From Ruminococcaceae bacterium UBA4871 (GTDB lineage: Bacteria > Bacillota > Clostridia > Oscillospirales > Acutalibacteraceae): a stretch of 9,172 bases of DNA. The notes below the pieces were generated by a model, which made no database searches, was not told the DNA's origin, and worked only from the letters and a program-made list of their open reading frames with translations. This document shows positions 1-8,129 of the stretch, piece after piece. The stretch lies in the NCBI GenBank assembly GCA_002399445.1, contig DHDR01000031.1, positions 187,324-196,495 of the forward strand, in the 5' to 3' direction. How positions within the stretch are numbered: position 1 is the stretch's first letter; every line of letters starts with the position of its first letter. A program made the position numbers and the translations under genes.

Positions 1-2987
1 TATTCGTCGTCGCTGATGGGAATAATATTATCTTTATCAGGAAGAAATGTTTTGTACTTGCTTTCATCCCACTCGCCGCCCGCATAGGCAAGGCCTTCGA
101 CATTCAGCGAATACCGCCCGAACATACAGCCAACAGCATAACTGATAAAAGACTTCACAACGTCCTGTTTTGTCAGGGCATATTGGCTTTTCGCCATGGA
201 TTCGGGAATATCATCCCTACTGTCATATATGCGGTGTACTGTAACGTCTTTGTCCTCTTCTTCCGGTTTCAGTTCATCCTGCAGGCCGTAAATGTCAATG
301 AAAATGCGGTTGAGTTCTTCCTCGTTGGCTTTGAGCTTGTCAAACATGGCATTTGCTTTGGCTTTCCACTGCTCATAGGCTTCAGAAATGGTAGAAGCAG
401 AGCATATTAGCGGATGCCGCTTAAAATCCCACGAGGTTTCAAAGGAATTCCAATCGGCGCGGGAAATGGAGATGTTGGCGGTAACGAGGGTGTCAACTCC
501 TTCTTTTTCACAAACGATTATAGGAAGTGCTTTGATGTTTCCAGCTTGATAATTCAATGTAGGATTAAGCACACGAAGCATGTTAAAGCAAACGACAGAT
601 GATAGAAACCCTAACAAATAGGTTTCTGTATCTTCATTTGCAAACAATGTTGAACCCGCCACATCAAAAGTAAATCCGTATGGAGAAAGCCGAACTCCAA
701 ATTTTGCTGAACTTATAAAAGACCAAGTTATTCCCTGCTTGAAGTAATAATTCCACCCACCGTTTTCTCTGTGACCGGGCATCTCTTCCATTACTTTACG
801 CCCTGTGCCATCGAACCACAAAACATATTCTAAATTTCCATACCACAATCGGAAGTCACCGCCTTTATTGTATGGAAAATACCTCCCTTGACTATTTTCA
901 AGTTCATTAACGTTTTTCAGAGAGAAGTCAATCTTTACATAAGAAATTTCCCACCACTCACGAACAAAAATCTCATTCTTGCCTGTTCCCATTCCAATCT
1001 TAACTTCCGCTATATCATCAATGAGCTTTCCTTGTTCAAACGCCCTTAACATAGCCTCACTCACCCAGTACGCCACAGGGCTGCCGGGAATTTTAGCAAA
1101 GTTGTCGGCGGAGGCAGTATAGAAATAGCCACATTTCGGGTTTGCGATTGCTTCAAGATATTTTTGGCGCTGTACTTCCATACCACCGCGAAAATCCACA
1201 AGCCGGAAATATCCGCCCTTTTCACCTACTTTTGTGTTGCGATATACAAACGTACATACTGGTACGGTTGCTTCCTCAAAAGCAGAATATTCAAATTGAA
1301 TCAGGGTTGTAATGCTTTTGGTGGTATAAAGATTCGTGCGCAGTTTTTCATAGCTTTGAATAAACATCCATACATACGGCGTGAACATTCCGCCATATCC
1401 AGTTGGTTTTGCCATTTGCCCGCAACGTTCAATAAACGCGGAAAAGGTATCTGATTTTTCATCTGGGTAATTGTCCTTTAGAAAGTCAGAAAGATTAGCG
1501 TTCTGCCCTTTGCCGCCCATATACGGTGGGTTGGTAACCACAACGTCATATTTCTGCGCCAAAGCCTGCGCCACCCGTACAAAAGGATATAATTTATTTT
1601 TTACAGACTCTTTGTAGATACTGATTTCGTCTTCAATTTCGTCAAAGCGCTTGTAAAGAGCATCAAAGTTCACCTGCGACACTTTCAGAAGGGAACCATA
1701 TTCTTTTGCGTCATGCAACTCTTCAATGAGCATGTCCATATCCTTCTTGAGCCCTGCATCACCGTTCACAAAGTATTCTACCATATTCGGGTCAAGATGG
1801 TTGCTCTCGCGGATTGCGTAAATATGCGGCTGAGGAATGTCCGGTCTTCCGTTTGCATCTTTCCTGCGCAGAAAGCGCGGGTCATACTGCACTGCCTTCA
1901 TCATGACTGAAAAATATGCCAATTGCGCGGCACGCTCGTCGATGTCCAGCCCCCACAGGTTCTTTTCAATAATACTGCGCACGGCGTCACGCGTCTGAAT
2001 ACCGTAATCCGCGTAAATTTGAATCAACACATCGAATAGATAAGCGCAAATGTGGCCGGAACCGCAGCAAGGGTCGATACACCGAATGTCCTCCGGTTCC
2101 AGAGCAGCGTATTCCTTGCGGATTGATTTCAACCGTTCTTCAACTTCAGGCTCCTGCTGTGCTTCATCAAGATAATATGTCCACGACTTCTTTAGTTCCG
2201 GATTCGGGTGACCTTCAATCCACAGTCTGCCAAGGCTGTTTTCCACCATATACCGCACAATCCAGTCCGGTGTAAAGAGTTGCGTTGCGGCGGGTATGTT
2301 TTCTTTGGTGATTTTGATATTCTTTTTGAGGTCAGCAAACACCTTGTCCTTTGGTTCGGTGTTGTAGTATTGGTACAGCCAACCAATGATTTGAATTTGG
2401 TCTTTCCAGTCATCTTCCGGAATATCGCTAACCATCCTCTGAATGATGCTGCCTTCATGCAGAAGGTTGTCCGGGAAAAGAAACTCTGTGTAATCGGCTA
2501 TTTTCTGGAACATACCCGGAAGTACATCAGAAAGGGCGTTGCACTGGGTAATGATGAGATACTTGAAAAGCTCATCATTGTTGTTTGCTTCTTTGAGCGC
2601 ATAGACTTTTTCCATATCCAGTCCCGGAAGTTCCATGTGAATTGCTTCCGTCAAAATCTGCGGCTTAAAATTCCCATCCGCGTCCGTAAAGACACGCACA
2701 CGGGAAGGCAGGTAATTATTAACCTCCATAAAGCGAAGCGCAGAAAAACGGTTGAACCAAGTGTAGGCAACTTCCTCCATCACCTGTTCAAATCCTTCTT
2801 CTTTTACTTTGTTGATAAGCGCAGCACGCTGCTTTTTCTGTGTATCTGTAAAAAGCACACCTCTGGCACTGTCGGCATTCGGGTCTGCTTCGACGCTCAC
2901 CTCATATTGATCCGCTTTCTGGGAAACACGTGCGATTAGTTCGGTGCGTGCCCAGACGGCATATTTTTTTATTGCGTTTTTATCCAT
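1..2987 (-). CDS. pglX: BREX-1 system adenine-specific DNA methyltransferase PglX (3' end beyond window)
   Basis: This is the site-specific N6-adenine DNA methyltransferase of type 1 BREX; in the family it marks host DNA and is also needed for phage restriction. I read 995 codons from ATG 2987 to the left edge without a stop or frameshift. Residues 73-90 carry the family-typical stretch with FNRFSALRFME. LFTPDWIVRYM lies at 237-247. The SAM-binding motif I variant DPCCGSGH is at 305-312 and the catalytic motif NPPY at 486-489. The order SAM motif, NPPY, then C-terminal target recognition matches type IIG/gamma-like enzymes. Family members are about 1200 residues, so roughly the last 200 are missing here because of the window edge. 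The start follows brxC by 15 bases and has GAGGGG 11 bases upstream. Residues about 656-836 are encoded by clearly AT-richer DNA, probably the target-recognition region. The identification is firm; the methylated site cannot be read from the sequence. Confidence 0.95.
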   Translation of the reverse strand, partial: MDKNAIKKYAVWARTELIARVSQKADQYEVSVEADPNADSARGVLFTDTQKKQRAALINKVKEEGFEQVMEEVAYTWFNRFSALRFMEVNNYLPSRVRVFTDADGNFKPQILTEAIHMELPGLDMEKVYALKEANNNDELFKYLIITQCNALSDVLPGMFQKIADYTEFLFPDNLLHEGSIIQRMVSDIPEDDWKDQIQIIGWLYQYYNTEPKDKVFADLKKNIKITKENIPAATQLFTPDWIVRYMVENSLGRLWIEGHPNPELKKSWTYYLDEAQQEPEVEERLKSIRKEYAALEPEDIRCIDPCCGSGHICAYLFDVLIQIYADYGIQTRDAVRSIIEKNLWGLDIDERAAQLAYFSVMMKAVQYDPRFLRRKDANGRPDIPQPHIYAIRESNHLDPNMVEYFVNGDAGLKKDMDMLIEELHDAKEYGSLLKVSQVNFDALYKRFDEIEDEISIYKESVKNKLYPFVRVAQALAQKYDVVVTNPPYMGGKGQNANLSDFLKDNYPDEKSDTFSAFIERCGQMAKPTGYGGMFTPYVWMFIQSYEKLRTNLYTTKSITTLIQFEYSAFEEATVPVCTFVYRNTKVGEKGGYFRLVDFRGGMEVQRQKYLEAIANPKCGYFYTASADNFAKIPGSPVAYWVSEAMLRAFEQGKLIDDIAEVKIGMGTGKNEIFVREWWEISYVKIDFSLKNVNELENSQGRYFPYNKGGDFRLWYGNLEYVLWFDGTGRKVMEEMPGHRENGGWNYYFKQGITWSFISSAKFGVRLSPYGFTFDVAGSTLFANEDTETYLLGFLSSVVCFNMLRVLNPTLNYQAGNIKALPIIVCEKEGVDTLVTANISISRADWNSFETSWDFKRHPLICSASTISEAYEQWKAKANAMFDKLKANEEELNRIFIDIYGLQDELKPEEEDKDVTVHRIYDSRDDIPESMAKSQYALTKQDVVKSFISYAVGCMFGRYSLNVEGLAYAGGEWDESKYKTFLPDKDNIIPISDDE

Positions 2988-2998
2988 TCCTTGTCATA

Positions 2999-3004
2999 CC
3001 CCTC
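2999..3004 (-). promoter_or_regulatory. Ribosome binding site of pglX
   Basis: GAGGGG on the minus strand overlaps the TGA stop of brxC and lies 11 bases before ATG 2987. A second purine run, AAGGA, directly abuts the ATG and is too close to serve. An ATG at 2997 is out of frame and closes after five codons, so 2987 is the supported start. Confidence 0.55.
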
Positions 3005-6000
3005 AGTTCAGCTTGATTCCGTCGCAGTCCGTAAGAAGAGCGGTCAGATAGGAGCGTATCCGTTCCACATAAGCATCCACATCCGCCTGGCTTTCCAATG
3101 TGTCCGCTTTAAAAATCGCCTGACGGTACACGTTCTTGATGCGCTTTTTCGGCTGCGGTTTCGGAGGAGCCACCGGAGGAGTGACCTCTACCGGTTTCTT
3201 TGCTATTTCAATCCTGTCCAGCGTATCATCCTTATAAGACCACATCTGGGTAACAAGGGCATCCAGCAAGGCAAGGCTCTTTTTCTCGGCAATTTCACTT
3301 TTCTTCTGGTTAAAATAATTGTCAGCGCTGGATATGATGTTTCTGCACTGCGTGTCTAAGCCGGCTGCCGTATGAATCTCGGACATACATTGGCACACAA
3401 TTTCCAGAAGCTTTTCCCGTTTTGCTTCCAATAATTTATCATGGCCTGCCCGTACAGTATTCATCAGGCCGTTTAGTTCTGGAATACGCTTATATACTTG
3501 ACAATCGCTGCCATGTACGACCGTGATAAGACGAATCTGGTTCAAGGCATTATTCGTCTCTTCATCCCGCTGCAGATAAGAGAGATCATTGTGAAGGTCG
3601 GCTTCCAGCTTTACAGCGGCGTCAAAAACAGCCACCTGATTCTTGAAAAAGCCTTCAACCAGCTGCAGGTCTTCCTTGCTGTCCATAAGTTTATCTTCAT
3701 CCTGAACAAGGCGGTTGACCAGTGCAATGTTATCTTTCTGCTGTGAGAGGACATCGTCCATCAGCTGGATTGCCGATATAACCTTGTCGCGCTCCGGATA
3801 TTTGTGACCTTCATATCTCTGGTTCAACTCGGTGTAATGTGCCTTCTGCTCCGTGAACTTATCAATGATAAGTTTGACAAGGCTTTCCTCGTCATCCGGT
3901 ACATCCATCCTGTCGAAGTACTCACGCATGATATTTGTAGCGGCTTTCATCTTCTGGGCCGACGGGGACTGCTTTATGGAAATCATTGTCTTGCCGCGTT
4001 CACTCTTTTTACGGAGCATGTCCGAAAGTTTCGGATTGCCGCTGTGTATCGTTGTGCCCCCGTACTTGATGGTGACTTTCTGCTTATAAATAAGCAGCGC
4101 TACTACAGCTGCAATGTCGATTTCTCTCCAACCGTACGGAATTGACTGATACCGGCTTTGAATATCATCCATTGAGGTCGGCAGTCTTTTCATGTGCTGA
4201 ACTTCCAGATATTCCTCAATCTTGGCAGCCGCGTCACGGTTATCTTCCATGCCTCCCATCTGAGGGTGTGCTCCAGTAAGAATATCAAAAACATCCGCAT
4301 CTGTTTCCGCATTCTTTGTAATCAGGCCAAGTTCGCTGTATACATGAGCAACGAGATATTCCAATGCTTGGTCGATAATATTTTTCGCTTTGGCTGCCTC
4401 AATTTTATTATGATATTTTTCTTCAGAGTCTTTTTCATCTCTCTTCGGAGTGGCTATACTGCCTACTTTTAGTTCCAGCTTTTCTCCATCTACATAAAAA
4501 ATTCCGTGAATAATAGAATCTGCAAGCATTCCTAATGCAACCGTATCGTATTTCTCCGCCTCGTCCTGCTGGTCGCGAATGATGTCCTGCACGGACTTTG
4601 CCATCTGGTTGACATTGCGCTGCTTTACATATTTGCGAATCTTCATGGCGTTCTCCAGAGATTCGTAGTAAGGCGTGTCAGCAAGCACAACGATAGCGCA
4701 GCCCTTAGATTCCGTCATCAGGCGAAGTTTCTGCTTATCTTCGGCATCCGCTGCCACAGTCAAAAAGCGCAGGCACATGCCTCCCGTAGTTGCACCGATG
4801 GCTGTTGAATCTACCATTTCGTCGAACGGGAAATCATACTTACCATAGCGGTACTTCTTCGTTGTGTAGATATTGCCGAAAATCATCTGCCCGATGCGTT
4901 CCACAATCTTAGCGGTATCTACGAATGTATTCGAGATTGTTCTCGCGATATCCTGTTCCTCATCGGTCAGGAACACATAGGCATCCCCACGTTGGTCAAT
5001 ATAGTTCTGGCTTTTTAGCCGGTCGAGGGACTTTTGGACCTTGCCGCGAAGCTCAATTTTATCTGTGCGGATGTCGTCCGCCATCAGAATCGCTATATTG
5101 TCAAGGTTTGCCTTAACGTCATCGATATAACGAATCAGATACAGGAGCTTCAGCACGTTGACATCATAATCTTCGATGCCGTTCCCATTATCCGCAGCCT
5201 TTTGGCAACGCTCAATTACCCGGCGGATTGAACCGTCAAGGAATGAGTGAATACTGTCATAGAACGGATAGAGAGGAGCAATAGCGTGCTCGTCTCTGTC
5301 CTGAATGGATTTTGCAACAATCTGGAATCCATCCAGCATGGAACGCTCCGCTCCGGAATAATGTTTTCCGGCGGCTCCGTGCTTTCGAATTTCAGAAAAG
5401 ATCTTCTGAATCAGGATAAACTGATAGGGGACAAACGGATAATCCATAACAAATTGGGATTCTCCGCTGTATCCTTTGATATCAAGCCGTGAGTCTGTAA
5501 AGCTGAACAGATTCTTCATTACATAATCATTCTGAGCATAGACACTCTGAAGCACTTTTGCGGCCTCCGGCGTTTTTGTAAGGAGGCGCTTCTGGATAAC
5601 CTCATCAACCGCAGAGGACGAAAGGGACAGCCTTATCTTGAAGCGTGCCTGAATCCGGGAGAATTCATCCATCCGTACTTTAATAATCTCGTCGATTGCT
5701 TCCTGCCCGGTGCAGACAATCCATACCTTGCCTCCGCATTCGCTTCCAACCTTCTCAACGAGAGACTGAAGATTTAAAAGAAGGTTTGTATCTGTACCGA
5801 TATACTGGCCAACCTCATCGACCATAAACAGAAGCCGGAAATTTGCAGGCTTGCTGTCAACATATTCCTTAATTTCGGATACAAGCTGCGCAATGCTGAT
5901 TTCTGCTGTTTCCGTACCGTCGAACCAGTTCCGGGCAGAGGTTTCGCTCATGCCAAGGACCTCCATCAGTGTTGCTACGACGTCATCCTCAAAAAAGCCA

Positions 6001-6593
6001 AATGAATCACGGGTCTCCATCCAGGGAGCTCCGTTCTTTTCTTCAAAAACACGCTGGAACTCTTCGGTCTTGCCCTGCTTCTCTATAAATTGCTCCAGTT
6101 TTGCCACTTTTAGGTCTTCACCAAGAAAGCCGAGATGGTTATAGAACATCTTTGCAAATACACGAAGCACGGCGGTATTGTCTTTATTGCTGAAACCTTC
6201 AATATCTATATTGAAAAGGATTGTTTCTGCTTTGTATTTTGTCGCTTTATCAATCAGCATAAAAGTCGCGGGATCATCCGCAAATTTCTTACGAAAGCGC
6301 TCTACCGTACTGATGCCATTGATGGTCTTGTTCTCCAGAATATAGGAGAGCATTTTCAAAAAGTGTGATTTACCGCTTCCAAAAAAGCCGGAAATCCAGA
6401 CGCCTATATCATTCGTCGGATGTTCAAAAGCATCGTCATAATAATTGAAAAAGGTAATGAAGTGTCTTTTCAATTCTCGTGTAATGACATATTCATTTAA
6501 TTCCTGTTCCGTCGATTCATCGTCCTGATCGACTTTAATGACACCGTTTATTTTTCGGTTGATGTCATCAGCAAACATATTTTGTATTGTCAC
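3003..6593 (-). CDS. brxC: BREX system P-loop ATPase BrxC
   Basis: This is the large ATPase of BREX (1196 residues, close to the usual length of about 1200), a AAA+/STAND-like protein essential for phage exclusion whose exact step is not settled. The Walker A motif GFFGSGKS is at residues 69-76, with the lysine at 75. The Walker B strand LLFMVDE ends in D259-E260. A sensor-like strand WIVCTGQEAID follows at about 291-301, and an arginine-rich stretch around FSRIQARFKIRL at 311-322 may supply arginine-finger or sensor residues. The middle and C-terminal parts are mostly helical and highly charged. A proline-rich linker at about 1135-1148 separates a short C-terminal domain. The start is GTG, not ATG: AGGAGG lies 9 bases upstream, whereas the in-frame ATG five codons later is 24 bases from it. 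The first 26 bases overlap the end of brxB, which suggests translational coupling. The next gene, pglX, starts 15 bases after the stop. Confidence 0.96.
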   Translation of the reverse strand: MTIQNMFADDINRKINGVIKVDQDDESTEQELNEYVITRELKRHFITFFNYYDDAFEHPTNDIGVWISGFFGSGKSHFLKMLSYILENKTINGISTVERFRKKFADDPATFMLIDKATKYKAETILFNIDIEGFSNKDNTAVLRVFAKMFYNHLGFLGEDLKVAKLEQFIEKQGKTEEFQRVFEEKNGAPWMETRDSFGFFEDDVVATLMEVLGMSETSARNWFDGTETAEISIAQLVSEIKEYVDSKPANFRLLFMVDEVGQYIGTDTNLLLNLQSLVEKVGSECGGKVWIVCTGQEAIDEIIKVRMDEFSRIQARFKIRLSLSSSAVDEVIQKRLLTKTPEAAKVLQSVYAQNDYVMKNLFSFTDSRLDIKGYSGESQFVMDYPFVPYQFILIQKIFSEIRKHGAAGKHYSGAERSMLDGFQIVAKSIQDRDEHAIAPLYPFYDSIHSFLDGSIRRVIERCQKAADNGNGIEDYDVNVLKLLYLIRYIDDVKANLDNIAILMADDIRTDKIELRGKVQKSLDRLKSQNYIDQRGDAYVFLTDEEQDIARTISNTFVDTAKIVERIGQMIFGNIYTTKKYRYGKYDFPFDEMVDSTAIGATTGGMCLRFLTVAADAEDKQKLRLMTESKGCAIVVLADTPYYESLENAMKIRKYVKQRNVNQMAKSVQDIIRDQQDEAEKYDTVALGMLADSIIHGIFYVDGEKLELKVGSIATPKRDEKDSEEKYHNKIEAAKAKNIIDQALEYLVAHVYSELGLITKNAETDADVFDILTGAHPQMGGMEDNRDAAAKIEEYLEVQHMKRLPTSMDDIQSRYQSIPYGWREIDIAAVVALLIYKQKVTIKYGGTTIHSGNPKLSDMLRKKSERGKTMISIKQSPSAQKMKAATNIMREYFDRMDVPDDEESLVKLIIDKFTEQKAHYTELNQRYEGHKYPERDKVISAIQLMDDVLSQQKDNIALVNRLVQDEDKLMDSKEDLQLVEGFFKNQVAVFDAAVKLEADLHNDLSYLQRDEETNNALNQIRLITVVHGSDCQVYKRIPELNGLMNTVRAGHDKLLEAKREKLLEIVCQCMSEIHTAAGLDTQCRNIISSADNYFNQKKSEIAEKKSLALLDALVTQMWSYKDDTLDRIEIAKKPVEVTPPVAPPKPQPKKRIKNVYRQAIFKADTLESQADVDAYVERIRSYLTALLTDCDGIKLN

Positions 6594-7164
6594 GGACGGT
6601 TCCCTCCTGTATCACGTTAAATGCCCTGTAGTACGGATTAGCTGGTAACCTGTTAAAAAGCTTTACATACCTTCCATCAAATTTTCCGGGATACATGACA
6701 AGGATTGGAATACTTCCAACTCTCGGCTGCAGTGCTTCCAGCAGCATATGAATTCTCATGAATGGAAATATGTCACCCACGCCGGTAAGTAGAATTACGT
6801 CACCCTTTTCTGGCTGCCGGGCACAGATCTTATCAACATACGCTTGCACCGTAACCGCTTTTTCTATTTGTTTCTGCAGATAGTCCTTCCCCTTTTTTTC
6901 TTCCATTGCAGACATCCGGCTCAAGATCCGTTTATCCTCACAGCAGGAAAGGAATATCTCGTATAGGTTATTTTCTATCAAATGGCATGGAAGTGTCTGG
7001 TCAGCCATAATCTGATTTACAAAATGACGCACCCGCATTTCATCTTTTGCTTCATAGCAGAACATCCATATATTAACTTCATTAGAAAGTCCGTTTCCTT
7101 CAAGAAAATCCGGATTTTTCAGCAGTTTCCGCACTTTGTCCAAGCATTCATCAATGTTGCTCAT
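6568..7164 (-). CDS. brxB: BREX protein BrxB (DUF1788)
   Basis: This 198-residue protein has the length and motifs of the DUF1788 family, the BrxB component of BREX. Its biochemical role is unknown; in studied systems it is needed for defence. Visible family hallmarks are LTGVGDIFPFMR at residues 126-137, YPGKFDG at 158-164 and NPYYRAFNVI at 176-185. The central part resembles an alternating strand/helix fold (DVILLTGVGD, then IPILVMYPG), but no nucleotide-binding motif is present. I see no signal peptide or membrane segment, so it should be cytoplasmic. ATG 7164 is preceded by GGGAG with 7 bases between them, and the gene starts 12 bases after the brxA stop. Its last 26 bases overlap brxC. 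Confidence 0.95.
   Translation of the reverse strand: MSNIDECLDKVRKLLKNPDFLEGNGLSNEVNIWMFCYEAKDEMRVRHFVNQIMADQTLPCHLIENNLYEIFLSCCEDKRILSRMSAMEEKKGKDYLQKQIEKAVTVQAYVDKICARQPEKGDVILLTGVGDIFPFMRIHMLLEALQPRVGSIPILVMYPGKFDGRYVKLFNRLPANPYYRAFNVIQEGTVRDNTKYVC
6603..6608 (-). promoter_or_regulatory. Ribosome binding site of brxC, inside brxB
   Basis: A perfect AGGAGG on the minus strand lies within the last codons of brxB, 9 bases before GTG 6593. It decides the GTG start over the ATG at 6578. It also means that ribosomes finishing brxB pass over the brxC start. Confidence 0.85.
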
Positions 7165-7176
7165 TAAATTTCTCCC

Positions 7177-7806
7177 TTAGCTCAAACAGTTAAAAGCAGG
7201 TAATGCTTCCGTTCTGTTTTCGCTTTTTATCGCATTTTCAAGGATAGGGCTAATCAAAATCGGATTTAAGTGACTCGCCTTTGTGCTGTCGATATATTCA
7301 TTATCGACCAGCATCTTTGTCAGTACCTGTTTTAGTTTCTTTATTGTTGAGTCGCTCCATTCAGCGACGTTATCGTTTTGTTCCTGTAGACGCATAAAAA
7401 ATGTATTTAAGTCTATTTTCCCAAAAGTAGTATCCATGGATTGATACTTTGCGCCAATCACTGTAATCATAAAATCCCAGACCAGTCTGTACTGCTTCAT
7501 CATTGCATAAAGGCATATCTGTTTTGCCACATCAGAGGGTTCGTTTGTAATGGCGACTGTAAGCTCTTTATCATTAAGAGCATCAATTCTCCTAAGGCAG
7601 GCCTGCACCATCTTTTTCACCGACTTCTCTGTAGGATATTGAAACAGGTTGTCCTTAACTATCCTGTTTAGTATTTCTTCTTTTGAAAGGCCATCGCAGA
7701 TGAGTTTCGCTGTTATTCTCATTTCATAAAACAGGAACTGCTCACGGGTGATGGCCGCATTATATTGGCTGGATGTTGCTAGCATACCATTCGCATTTTT
7801 TCTCAT
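7177..7806 (-). CDS. brxA: BREX protein BrxA (DUF1819)
   Basis: This protein of about 209 residues belongs to the DUF1819 family, the BrxA component of BREX. The family has been described as a small helical DNA-binding protein related to NusB-like folds; its exact step in defence is unclear. Counting from ATG 7806, the recognisable stretches are FLFYEMR at 24-30, NLFQYPTEKS at 53-62 and ACLRRIDAL at 69-77, all typical of the N-terminal half of the family. I chose ATG 7806 because GAGG (7816-7813) sits 6 bases before it. An in-frame TTG at 7818 would add four residues (MRLR) and overlap the stop of the preceding regulator, but it has no clear ribosome binding site. The gene is the first BREX core gene here and lies directly behind the helix-turn-helix gene, 8 bases from its stop. 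It ends with TAA, 12 bases before brxB. Confidence 0.93.
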   Translation of the reverse strand: MRKNANGMLATSSQYNAAITREQFLFYEMRITAKLICDGLSKEEILNRIVKDNLFQYPTEKSVKKMVQACLRRIDALNDKELTVAITNEPSDVAKQICLYAMMKQYRLVWDFMITVIGAKYQSMDTTFGKIDLNTFFMRLQEQNDNVAEWSDSTIKKLKQVLTKMLVDNEYIDSTKASHLNPILISPILENAIKSENRTEALPAFNCLS

Positions 7807-7812
7807 GCGTAA

Positions 7813-7816
7813 CCTC
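7813..7816 (-). promoter_or_regulatory. Ribosome binding site of brxA
   Basis: GAGG on the minus strand overlaps the TGA stop of the upstream regulator and stands 6 bases before ATG 7806. This spacing favours the ATG over the TTG at 7818 and implies coupled translation of regulator and brxA. Confidence 0.5.
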
Positions 7817-8075
7817 AATGCCGATTGATATTCTGTTTTTCTTCCTCGGCTTTTTCTTTTTTCTCTTCATTCTCGTTTGAAACTGTCTCAACAATCTCAT
7901 TTATATTGCAGTTCAGAGTCTCACATATCTTAAGAAGTACATCGGTTGTCAGATTTTCTCCTTTTCCGAGCTTTGCAAGTGAAGCCGTACTAATACCGCT
8001 TTTCTCTCGAAGTTCCTTCTTTGTCATTTCTCTTTCTGCAAGAATCACCCACAACGGTCTATAACTGATACGCAT
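7815..8075 (-). CDS. Small Cro/C1-type (XRE) helix-turn-helix transcriptional regulator
   Basis: This is a DNA-binding protein of 86 residues with a Cro/C1-type helix-turn-helix and no sensor or enzymatic domain. Counted from ATG 8075, it opens with ISYRPLW at 3-9. The first HTH helix lies at about 17-26 (MTKKELREKS) and the recognition helix at about 28-38 (ISTASLAKLGK). LTTDVLLKICETLNC at 42-56 is the conserved third and fourth helix region of the family. Residues 63-86 form a highly charged Glu/Lys tail. I prefer ATG 8075 because GAAGG lies 5 bases before it and relatives usually begin at this point. ATG 8087 would add four residues but has no binding site. The gene heads the BREX gene cluster and ends 8 bases before brxA, so it is likely a regulator of the BREX operon and perhaps of itself. 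That role is inferred from position only. Confidence 0.9.
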   Translation of the reverse strand: MRISYRPLWVILAEREMTKKELREKSGISTASLAKLGKGENLTTDVLLKICETLNCNINEIVETVSNENEEKKEKAEEEKQNINRH

Positions 8076-8129
8076 ATTTACCTTCATGTTTCTACACCCA
8101 GTTTCATTTATTTTGTGTATCTTCTTTTT
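8076..8129 (-). promoter_or_regulatory. Gap between the DUF2326 gene and the BREX cluster; possible promoter/operator
   Basis: This AT-rich stretch of 54 bases is the widest non-coding gap in the window and the only obvious place for a promoter of the HTH-brxABC-pglX cluster. I cannot identify a convincing -35/-10 pair, nor a hairpin followed by a T run that would terminate the upstream gene. It contains a short imperfect dyad: TACAC at 8093-8097 and GTGTA at 8115-8119, with centres 22 bases apart, about two helical turns. That would fit a dimeric HTH protein but could easily be chance. Read-through from the DUF2326 gene is equally possible. Confidence 0.25.
8081..8085 (-). promoter_or_regulatory. 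Ribosome binding site of the HTH regulator
   Basis: GAAGG on the minus strand with 5 bases to ATG 8075. The upstream alternative ATG 8087 overlaps this site and has only TGTAGAAAC before it, so 8075 is the better supported start. Confidence 0.5.

Noticed and set aside
2192..2458. Minus-strand open frame in another phase inside pglX
   Set aside because: It overlaps the intact pglX frame, which I translated codon by codon through this region, and shows no domain of its own.
2208..2939. Long plus-strand open frame (243 codons) opposite the 5' part of pglX
   Set aside because: It is fully antisense to a well-supported pglX frame, has no recognisable domain or good ribosome binding site, and its composition is what the opposite strand of a coding region gives. 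The other plus-strand frames across the window are rejected for the same reason.
1..2987. Possible frameshift or premature stop in pglX
   Set aside because: Reading every codon from 2987 to 3 in one phase gave no stop, and the start, motif I, NPPY and left-edge segments are all in the same frame.
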